Assembly (NCBI GenBank): GCA_030640495.1
Contig: DAOWJH010000016.1
Coordinates: 1-6,399 of the forward strand
Origin: Dehalococcoidia bacterium
GTDB taxonomy: Bacteria > Chloroflexota > Dehalococcoidia > Dehalococcoidales > DAOWJH01
Reading direction: 5' to 3'
Length of the DNA: 6,399 nt
Shown here: piece by piece, positions 1 to 4,436 of the stretch
How positions within the stretch are numbered: position 1 is the stretch's first letter
How the letters are laid out: every line of letters starts with the position of its first letter
Notes under the pieces: generated by a model
What the model saw: only the letters and a program-made list of their open reading frames with translations
Told to the model about the DNA's origin: nothing
Databases searched by the model: none
Translations under genes and position numbers: made by a program

Positions 1-30
1 ACTCTTATACGATACTCTTATACGACACTC
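1..30. repeat. Tandem 13-bp direct repeat at the window edge
   Basis: Two adjacent 13-bp units, ACTCTTATACGA followed by T or C, occupy 1-13 and 14-26. They are followed by the first four bases (ACTC) of a would-be third unit. The array starts at base 1, so more copies may lie outside the window. A second, imperfect 10-bp tandem (A[C/T]CCATATTA, 41-50 and 51-60) follows shortly after. No function can be assigned. Slipped-strand repeats or iterated protein-binding sites are both possible. Confidence 0.75.
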
Positions 31-74
31 ATCTAGGCTAACCCATATTAATCCATATTATACACCCGCTTGTC

Positions 75-127
75 AAGCCCCTTGGTCTAAAATATTTACG
101 GTTTTAATCACAGTGGGCAAGGGGCTT
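75..127. repeat. 10-bp perfect inverted repeat
   Basis: AAGCCCCTTG at 75-84 is the exact reverse complement of CAAGGGGCTT at 118-127, with a 33-base AT-rich interval between them. On the plus strand the right arm contains AAGGGG, which is the likely ribosome binding site for the ATG at 134 of the decayed regulator gene. A transcript could therefore fold and mask that site, or the arms could be two halves of an operator. The loop is too long and the following T-run too poor for a convincing terminator. Confidence 0.55.
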
Positions 128-133
128 TATTGT

Positions 134-355
134 ATGAAAGAGCAGGGTACGCCCGTTCCTTTTGGAGAAATGATTTGGCAGGTAAAGAACTAGGAGACTT
201 CCTACGGCAATGCTATAAAGAGAGGTTTGTCCATACGGAGCCTTTCTATCGATGCCGGTCTTAGCCCGGGGACTGTTCACAATATCATCAACAGGCAATA
301 CCAGCCAAGTATATCCAACAAAAAGCCAAAATGTTACTCGGGTAATCGAGACTAA
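134..355 (+). pseudogene. Decayed XRE-type helix-turn-helix regulator relic
   Basis: No single reading frame is intact, but joining two frames gives a recognisable XRE/Cro-type DNA-binding domain. ELGDFLRQCYKER (187-225) reads in one frame. GLSIRSLSIDAGLSPGTV and then HNIINRQYQPSI (224-313) continue in the next frame. This matches the family pattern of a first helix, 'ERGLSLRELA', 'AGVSPGTISNIE' and 'QPS'. A one-base deletion near 220-226 explains the break. An ATG at 134 preceded by AAGGGG could be the original start, but its frame ends at TAG 191-193. After QPSI the best continuation (IQQKAKMLLG) again changes frame, so a third lesion is likely. Stops occur at 343-345 and 353-355 in the two relevant frames. 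The relic is convergent with sppA. Family assignment is by motif recognition, and the original length is unknown. Confidence 0.6.
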
Positions 356-369
356 TCGAGACGCCCGAG
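337..369. repeat. Inverted repeat enclosing two 10-bp direct repeats
   Basis: CTCGGG (337-342) and CCCGAG (364-369) form a 6-bp inverted repeat. Between them lie two perfect tandem copies of TAATCGAGAC (343-352 and 353-362) plus one base. The structure sits just past the 3' end of sppA and within the end of the plus-strand regulator relic. It could be a weak bidirectional terminator, but the loop of 21 bases is large and there is no good T-run. It could equally be an operator or repeat-expansion site. Confidence 0.5.
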
Positions 370-371
370 CG

Positions 372-1274
372 TTAATATCTCGGTATCCCCTGCCAGCCCT
401 CGAGCATTCTCAAGAATAGCAGTTCATCCTCAGAGAGCGGCAGTAACGACGGCGGTGAAAGTCCTCCTAGTAGCCCCCCGAAAAAGGAAGTCGGTGGACT
501 ATACTCTTCAATCTCAGGAATGCTGATGCCAGCCAAGCTGGCGGCAAGGTCTATTGCTGTGTCTAGGCCTCCTAGATTATCTACTAGACCTAAGTCGAGC
601 GCCTGACCTCCAGTATATAGTTGACCGGTAGCCAGCTGTCTCACTTCTACGACCGGTAGCCCGCGACCCTCGGCTACCGCAGCCACAAACTGTTCGTAAA
701 GGTCATCAGTAATATCCTGCATTATCTGACGTTGCTCCTCAGTGAGAGGCCAAATACCCATATCCTTGTGCCTACCAGTCTTTATGGTTTCTAACTCCAG
801 CCCTAACTTCTCTAGTAATCCTTCAATGTAGATAAAATGGCTGATAACACCTATACTACCAGTGAGAGTACCGGGGTTAGCTACGATTTTGTCGGCATAT
901 GCTGAGATGTAGTAACCGCCGGAGGCAGCTACATCCCCCATAGATATCACCACTGGCTTACCCGTTTCCTCTTTGAAACGGCGTACCTCCAAAGCAATCT
1001 CTTGGGAAGCTGCAGCCGACCCACCAGGACTATTGATACGCAATACCACCGCCTTTACCCCACCATCACTTTCAGCCTTCCCCAGGTAGTCCCGTACTAG
1101 CTTGGGGCTGATGCCTGCGGTTGTCAGCAGGCCGTCTTCACTGGAGCTAGCAATGATCCCGCTTAAGCGAATCACAGCTACTTTCCCTTTCCCCACCGTA
1201 CAGCCGCTGAAGGAAAGTGTTAAGATGAGTACGAGTACCATTGTGAGGAATATTCGCCACTTTGTTGCTTTCAT
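372..1274 (-). CDS. sppA: Signal peptide peptidase SppA, short form, probable lipoprotein
   Basis: This 300-residue Ser/Lys-dyad protease belongs to family S49 and degrades cleaved signal peptides and other membrane peptides at the outer face of the cytoplasmic membrane. The core is intact. LRINSPGGS lies near 78-86 and GDVAASGGYY at 113-122, with the presumed nucleophile Ser118. TGRHKD at 166-171 supplies the presumed general base Lys170. The 52-residue spacing equals that of the Bacillus subtilis SppA dyad (Ser147/Lys199). The length fits the single-domain form, not the roughly 600-residue tandem-domain E. coli form. The N-terminus has basic residues (K2, K5, R7), a hydrophobic stretch at 8-22 and FSGC ending at Cys25, which resembles a lipobox. 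A lipid anchor in place of the usual transmembrane anchor is therefore likely but inferred. The ATG start is fixed by AAGGAGG nine bases upstream. An interrupted open frame ends on this ribosome binding site, suggesting former co-transcription. Confidence 0.95.
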   Translation of the reverse strand: MKATKWRIFLTMVLVLILTLSFSGCTVGKGKVAVIRLSGIIASSSEDGLLTTAGISPKLVRDYLGKAESDGGVKAVVLRINSPGGSAAASQEIALEVRRFKEETGKPVVISMGDVAASGGYYISAYADKIVANPGTLTGSIGVISHFIYIEGLLEKLGLELETIKTGRHKDMGIWPLTEEQRQIMQDITDDLYEQFVAAVAEGRGLPVVEVRQLATGQLYTGGQALDLGLVDNLGGLDTAIDLAASLAGISIPEIEEYSPPTSFFGGLLGGLSPPSLLPLSEDELLFLRMLEGWQGIPRY

Positions 1275-1283
1275 TCTATTCTA

Positions 1284-1290
1284 CCTCCTT
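1284..1290 (-). promoter_or_regulatory. Ribosome binding site of sppA overlapping an upstream stop codon
   Basis: AAGGAGG on the minus strand lies nine bases before the sppA ATG and is a near-perfect Shine-Dalgarno site. Its first two bases are the last two of the TAA (1289-1291) that ends the upstream open frame. This arrangement is typical of translationally coupled genes. Confidence 0.85.
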
Positions 1291-1585
1291 ACCCCTCTAC
1301 TGTTAGACTCAAGACTAATACTATCATATTTAGCTGGAAAAGATTCTCGGGTTTGTAGAAAAAGAGGAAGGGGTTCTGAAGATACTTATCGATGTCTTCA
1401 AGGTCAGCGATATCCTTATTATTGTAGTCTTCGTGCGAAGCTCACTCCTGGCACTCGTAAAAATCTTTCCACAATGGTACAAATCGTGTTTGATGGTCGA
1501 GAAACCAGAAACGGAGACTTTGGTACTGTATTTCCTCGCTGTCCGTGGTGACCTGCTCTGAACGTAAAACCACTGTTTGGGACAC
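1289..1585 (-). pseudogene. Interrupted open frame upstream of sppA, unknown product
   Basis: I do not recognise this gene. From GTG (1583-1585 or 1571-1573) one frame runs to TAA (1289-1291) and is broken only by TGA at 1442-1444. The peptide looks like real protein. Before the TGA it includes YQSLRFWFLDHQTRFVPLWK then DFYECQE. After it come ASHEDYNNKDIADLEDID and KYLQNPFLFFYKPENLF. It is rich in aromatic and acidic residues with ordinary codon use. Its terminal stop overlaps the sppA ribosome binding site, as in a genuine operon. The 5' end is suspect: a TAG (1586-1588) lies just before the first GTG, neither GTG has a strong ribosome binding site, and the frame begins where a tRNA-Arg has lost its 3' half. 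The simplest reading is the C-terminal part of a gene truncated by a deletion and then hit by a nonsense mutation. Selenocysteine at the TGA, or a sequencing error, is less likely but possible. No known domain is seen. Confidence 0.5.
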
Positions 1586-1634
1586 CTAACGCCAGATCCG
1601 AAGACCGATGCTCTGTCCGCTGAGCTATAGGCGC
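1583..1634 (-). pseudogene. Truncated tRNA-Arg (TCG anticodon), 3' half missing
   Basis: The 5' half of a tRNA is intact on the minus strand. It has the acceptor strand GCGCCTA (1634-1628), TA at positions 8-9, and a D arm with stem GCTC/GAGC and loop AGCGGACA. The anticodon loop is CTTCGGA (1603-1597), giving anticodon TCG for arginine codon CGA. The rest fails. The anticodon stem TCGGT/TCTGG has only two Watson-Crick pairs and one mismatch. There is no proper T arm with a TTC loop, and the matching acceptor strand TAGGCGC is absent downstream. The gene starts eight bases after the CCA of tRNA-His, so it belonged to a tandem tRNA transcript. The breakpoint lies between about 1597 and 1583, where protein-like sequence takes over. 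A functional product is unlikely. Confidence 0.75.
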
Positions 1635-1642
1635 TAAACTGA

Positions 1643-1720
1643 TGGGGTGAGTGGAGGGATTTGAACCCTCGTTCTCCAGGGCCACAACCTGGCGCCTTAG
1701 ACCGCTAGGCGACACTCACC
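1643..1720 (-). tRNA. tRNA-His (GTG anticodon), CCA encoded
   Basis: A full cloverleaf can be drawn. The acceptor GTGAGTG pairs perfectly with CACTCAC, and the D arm is GCCT/AGGC. The anticodon stem CCAGG/CCTGG encloses loop TTGTGGC, giving anticodon GTG. The variable loop is AGAAC, and the T stem GAGGG/CCCTC encloses TTCAAAT. The histidine-specific extra G(-1) is encoded at 1720 and faces discriminator C73 at 1646. CCA is genomically encoded at 1645-1643. It is the first gene of a tRNA pair whose second member is broken, and a strong promoter lies about 110 bases upstream. Confidence 0.97.
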
Positions 1721-1829
1721 ATAAGGAGGTGGCTTATCAACCCCCATCCCCTCTCCGAGTAGAGTCTATAATCTCCTGTTGATAATTGACCTCAATAAAA
1801 TGCTCTTGCCTTGGATTTGCAGTATAGAT

Positions 1830-1858
1830 ATTATAGCTAAAAGCCCCTCTCTTTTCAA
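1830..1858 (-). promoter_or_regulatory. Sigma-70-type promoter upstream of tRNA-His
   Basis: On the minus strand TTGAAA (1853-1858) and a perfect TATAAT (1830-1835) are separated by exactly 17 bases. This places transcription start near 1823 and gives a leader of roughly 100 bases before tRNA-His. No other credible promoter was seen between here and sppA, so it may also supply the downstream frame and sppA. It lies just past the end of the Smr gene, and the stretch 1721-1829 holds nothing else I recognise. Confidence 0.6.
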
Positions 1859-1875
1859 TGAGCAGGCAGCTATCT

Positions 1876-2157
1876 TTATGCTAGCTCGACTACAGTAACC
1901 CCAGAGCCTCCCTCCCCATAATCACCGGGACGGTACGATTTGACCAATGGGTGGGTAGCAAGCTGTTCCCGAATTACCTGACGCAGAGTCCCTGTTCCCT
2001 TGCCGTGAATTACTCTAACCTGGTATAAACCAGCCATAAAAGCATCATTCAGGCATTGGTCAAGCTTTAACAACGCTTCATCTACCGTGAGCCGACGAAG
2101 ATGCACTTCGTTGGTGGGTGGTGTTATATTAGTATGATATTTACTATTGCGCACCAT
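1876..2157 (-). CDS. Small standalone Smr-domain protein (MutS2 C-terminal type)
   Basis: The 93-residue protein is almost entirely an Smr domain. This domain occurs at the C-terminus of MutS2 and in small free-standing proteins, where it binds branched or stalled nucleic acids and often acts as a DNA or RNA nuclease. TVDEAL is at 24-29. The hallmark IHGKGTGTLR is at 50-59, followed by hydrophobic and basic helices. The family-typical ending GEGGSGVTVVEL is at 81-92. The usual L-D-L-(H/R)-G motif at the domain start is here VHLRR (18-22), lacking both the acidic residue and the glycine, so nuclease activity is uncertain. A stop codon twelve codons upstream in frame excludes a longer protein from this start region, so it is not a MutS2 broken nearby. 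GGGAG eight bases before the ATG is a fair ribosome binding site. It is flanked by an IS tail upstream and a tRNA promoter downstream, and appears monocistronic. Confidence 0.88.
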   Translation of the reverse strand: MVRNSKYHTNITPPTNEVHLRRLTVDEALLKLDQCLNDAFMAGLYQVRVIHGKGTGTLRQVIREQLATHPLVKSYRPGDYGEGGSGVTVVELA

Positions 2158-2176
2158 AATTAATACTCCCGCCCTG

Positions 2177-2205
2177 ATTTTAACACTGTATTAGGGATAG
2201 AACAA
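2177..2205 (-). promoter_or_regulatory. Possible promoter of the Smr-domain gene
   Basis: On the minus strand TTGTTC (2200-2205) and TAAAAT (2177-2182) are 17 bases apart. The -10 element matches consensus at five of six positions, and the -35 element is weak. Transcription would start about 10-15 bases before the ATG at 2157. The upstream neighbour is a dead IS fragment, so the Smr gene needs its own promoter and this is the best candidate. Confidence 0.35.
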
Positions 2206-2227
2206 TATAGTGTGCTCGTTCATATGA

Positions 2228-2386
2228 TTAGTGACACATGGCCTCCCTTCCTGAGTATTCCTCCCGCTGCTGCAGGAATTTAAGTGGTGTCAGATAACCC
2301 AGTGCCTGATTGAGGGCGACGAGGTAAATATTGAGGGTGCGATACCCATAGGTGGCGATGATATTGTATCCATTACACCAAGATGT
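2228..2386 (-). pseudogene. C-terminal remnant of an IS3/IS481-like transposase
   Basis: An open minus-strand frame ends at TAA (2228-2230). The segment 2267-2308 translates to QALGYLTPLKFLQQ, which closely matches the 'RPHQALGYLTPLEFL' ending of DDE integrase-core transposases of the IS3 and IS481 groups. Residues just before it (IYLVALN where YNxYRPH is expected) have decayed, and the frame is closed upstream by TGA at 2387-2389. None of the catalytic core remains. I see no terminal inverted repeats or target duplications. The fragment fills most of the gap between hypB and the Smr gene and probably marks an old insertion followed by deletion. The nearest member of the family cannot be named from so short a piece. 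Confidence 0.65.
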
Positions 2387-2431
2387 TCAGAATAGGCAAG
2401 AGTTAATAAAGAAGCTGCAATTTTTGGCCTT

Positions 2432-3088
2432 TTAGCTCTGTTTCATGCTCATCTGGGTCAAGAGCCATGAAACCCATTGCTCAATCCCTTGACTCGTAGC
2501 ACAAGAGATTTGGAAAATTTCTACCTCTCGGTTTATCCCTTTTATTGCCTGAGAAAAGGCCTGGGTATCAAACTTGAGATAAGGTAGGAGGTCAATTTTG
2601 TTTATCAGCACGGCATCCGCTTGGTGGAACATCAAGGGATACTTAAATGGCTTATCATCCCCTTCAGGAACGCTGGAAATTAAGACCTTTCTATGCTCAC
2701 CGAGAGCAAACTCAGCAGGGCAGATCAAATTGCCCACATTTTCGATAAGGAGTAGTTCAATATCCTGTAGGGGCACGTTGCTGAGGGCACTATAAGTCAT
2801 ATTAGCATCAAGGTGACATCCTCCGCCGGTATTTATCTGAACCACAGGCACCCCTTGTTTAGCAATTAGCTCAGCATCCAAGCTTGAACTGACATCACCT
2901 TCAATGACACCGACCCTGGTTTTCCCTTTCAGCCTGTTTATCGTTTCCAAAATGAGGCTAGTCTTGCCAGCGCCCGGCGAGGACATTAGGTTCACAGCGA
3001 ATACCTGGTTACTATCAAGTAACTGTCGATTCCTCTCTGCCATTTGCTCATTAGCGCCAAGAATATCTTTAAGAACCTTTATTTCCAT
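2432..3088 (-). CDS. hypB: Hydrogenase nickel-incorporation GTPase HypB
   Basis: HypB is a cytoplasmic GTPase that, with HypA, inserts nickel into the large subunit of [NiFe]-hydrogenase after the iron cofactor is in place. The 218-residue protein contains the Walker A motif SPGAGKTS (37-44), EGDV at 63-66 and TGGGCHLDA (87-95). ENVGNLICP lies at 116-124 and the guanine-specificity motif NKID at 163-166. Cys91, His92 and Cys123 correspond to the G-domain metal site of the family, which binds Ni or Zn at the dimer interface. There is no N-terminal CxxCGC motif of the E. coli type and no histidine-rich nickel-storage stretch. It is therefore the minimal form. The ATG at 3088 directly abuts the hypA stop codon, and GAGG within the end of hypA serves as ribosome binding site. 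It is the last gene of the hyp operon. I see no clear terminator after it. Confidence 0.97.
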   Translation of the reverse strand: MEIKVLKDILGANEQMAERNRQLLDSNQVFAVNLMSSPGAGKTSLILETINRLKGKTRVGVIEGDVSSSLDAELIAKQGVPVVQINTGGGCHLDANMTYSALSNVPLQDIELLLIENVGNLICPAEFALGEHRKVLISSVPEGDDKPFKYPLMFHQADAVLINKIDLLPYLKFDTQAFSQAIKGINREVEIFQISCATSQGIEQWVSWLLTQMSMKQS

Positions 3089-3430
3089 TCATTCTACCTC
3101 AATGCTTTCTACAAAAAGTTCTTGACCAGCTACGATTTCCATATTGTTACCCTGACAATAAGGGCAGGTCCAATCAAATTCCTTAAGCTTAAAGAGCTTA
3201 TCACAGCCCCGGCAGCGAGCCGTTGTCGGAACCACGGTGAAGGAAAGAGCTGCCTTTTCAGCAATGGTTCCTTCACTGAGGAAACCGAAGTAGAACTGAA
3301 CACACCCATCAACAACCCCAGTCATCTCCCCAATAACAAGGTTGATTCTCCCTACCTTCCTGGCTTCAGCCTTCTTGGCTTGTTCCAGGACAAGGTCGAG
3401 CATATTTTGAGTGATGGCAAGTTCATGCAT
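3089..3430 (-). CDS. hypA: Hydrogenase nickel metallochaperone HypA
   Basis: HypA binds nickel and passes it to the hydrogenase large subunit in partnership with HypB. The protein starts with the invariant MHE; His2 and the N-terminal amine form the nickel site. The zinc-binding domain is complete, with CRGC (Cys73, Cys76) and CPYC (Cys89, Cys92). The length of 113 residues is normal. An ATG ten codons upstream (3458-3460) is in frame but would put METCCLGYVK ahead of the essential MHE and lies inside hypE. The start at 3428-3430 is preferred, with AGGA about nine bases upstream. The gene begins one base after the hypE stop codon and ends flush against the hypB ATG. Confidence 0.97.
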   Translation of the reverse strand: MHELAITQNMLDLVLEQAKKAEARKVGRINLVIGEMTGVVDGCVQFYFGFLSEGTIAEKAALSFTVVPTTARCRGCDKLFKLKEFDWTCPYCQGNNMEIVAGQELFVESIEVE

Positions 3431-3431
3431 C

Positions 3432-4436
3432 TTAACATATCCTAGGCAGCATGTCTCCAACTAACATGTCAATTATTCGGGAGGACCCCAGACAGGTTTT
3501 CATTACCACTCGACCGGGATATTCTGCCTTCACCTCGCCGATGATAGCTGCACCTTTTCCATAGTGATTTTCTCGCATTGCTTTGAGAACCTTATCGGCA
3601 TCCTTAGCAGGGACTATAGCCACCAGCTTACCTTCGTTGGCTACATAAAGGGGGTCAAAGCCTAACATCTCACAAGCTGCCAGAACCTCTTCTCGCACCG
3701 GAACCTTCTCCTCTTCAATTCTTATGCTTACTTTTGATTGCTTTGCCAGTTCATTTAAGGTGGTAGCCAACCCGCCTCGGGTAGGGTCTCGTAAGCAATG
3801 AATATTTAGACTGGCTTTTAACATTTCAGCCACTAAGCTCCCTAATGGAGCACAATCACTCTCAAGCTGTGTAGAAAAGCTCAATCCTTCACGCTGGCTG
3901 AGCACGGCAATTCCATGGTCGCCTATGCTACCGCTTAGAATCACCTTATCTCCTGGACCCGCGTTGCCACCAGAGATATCGACCCCTTCCGGTATTATAC
4001 CTATGCCAGCAGTATTGATAAAGAGCTTATCGGCGCTGCCACGATGTACCACCTTGGTATCTCCAGTGATGACTTCCGCTCCCGCCTCCTGAGCTGCCTT
4101 ACGAACTGAGCTGACGATTTGATTCAACTCTCCTTGGGGAAGCCCCTCCTCGATGATGAAAGAAAGGCTTAAATAAAGGGGTTTAGCGCCAGACATGGCT
4201 AAGTCGTTCACTGTGCCACAGACGGCAAGCTTGCCAATATCTCCACCGGGGAAAAAGATAGGGCTCACCACATAGCTATCGGTGGTGAAGGCCAGCCTTC
4301 CGCTCAAGTCAAAAACGGCGGAGTCGTCCAACTTAGCCAAAAGGGGATTAGCAAAAGCCTTGAGGAAACCCTTCTCCACCAGCTCGTGACCTAGCTTCCC
4401 CCCGCTGCCGTGGGCGAGCAGGATTTTATCCTTCAA
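3432..4436 (-). CDS. hypE: Carbamoyl-phosphate-derived cyanide synthesis protein HypE
   Basis: HypE accepts a carbamoyl group from HypF on its C-terminal cysteine and dehydrates it with ATP to a thiocyanate. The CN is then given to the HypC-HypD iron centre. The protein (334 residues) opens with the conserved LLAHGSGGK (6-14) and has DDSAVF (37-42). CGTVNDLAMSGA, TGDTKVVHRG and RDPTRGGLA follow, all typical of the PurM/ThiL-like ATP-binding fold. It ends in PRIC, so the functional terminal Cys334 is intact. The start is TTG at 4434-4436, with GGAGGAG placed three bases upstream and just inside the end of hypD. The gene overlaps hypD by 11 bases. Its stop is one base before the hypA ATG. Confidence 0.98.
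   Translation of the reverse strand: MKDKILLAHGSGGKLGHELVEKGFLKAFANPLLAKLDDSAVFDLSGRLAFTTDSYVVSPIFFPGGDIGKLAVCGTVNDLAMSGAKPLYLSLSFIIEEGLPQGELNQIVSSVRKAAQEAGAEVITGDTKVVHRGSADKLFINTAGIGIIPEGVDISGGNAGPGDKVILSGSIGDHGIAVLSQREGLSFSTQLESDCAPLGSLVAEMLKASLNIHCLRDPTRGGLATTLNELAKQSKVSIRIEEEKVPVREEVLAACEMLGFDPLYVANEGKLVAIVPAKDADKVLKAMRENHYGKGAAIIGEVKAEYPGRVVMKTCLGSSRIIDMLVGDMLPRIC

Noticed and set aside
54..75. Minus-strand promoter with perfect TTGACA and TATAAT
   Set aside because: The two boxes are only 8 bases apart, far from the usual 16-18, so they cannot work as one promoter.
104..298. A 64-codon minus-strand open frame
   Set aside because: It is antisense to the helix-turn-helix relic, whose plus-strand translation gives clear family motifs. 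The minus peptide gives none.
1430..1444. Selenocysteine insertion element after the TGA at 1442-1444
   Set aside because: The only hairpin (CTTC-GCAC-GAAG) begins right after the TGA with a four-base stem and no GGU-type apical loop. It does not resemble known bacterial SECIS elements.
1102..1551. A 149-codon plus-strand open frame
   Set aside because: It lies antisense to the start of sppA and to the interrupted frame upstream of it. The peptide has no recognisable domain and no ribosome binding site.
1419..1715. A 98-codon minus-strand open frame across the tRNA-His and tRNA-Arg region
   Set aside because: It translates straight through a perfect tRNA-His and the tRNA-Arg half, and the protein-like signal downstream is in another frame. 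It is a by-product of tRNA sequence.
1765..1795. Second promoter closer to tRNA-His (TTGAGG and TATAGA, minus strand)
   Set aside because: The spacing of 19 bases and the poor matches make it much weaker than the pair at 1830-1858.
2387..2431. Rho-independent terminator after hypB
   Set aside because: I found no GC-rich hairpin followed by a T-run in this stretch.
3044..3445. A 133-codon plus-strand open frame
   Set aside because: It is antisense to hypA and hypB, which carry complete family motifs. It has no credible product of its own.
3431..3460. Longer HypA start at the ATG at 3458-3460
   Set aside because: It would add METCCLGYVK before the invariant MHE, whose His2 must be next to the N-terminus to bind nickel, and it overlaps hypE.
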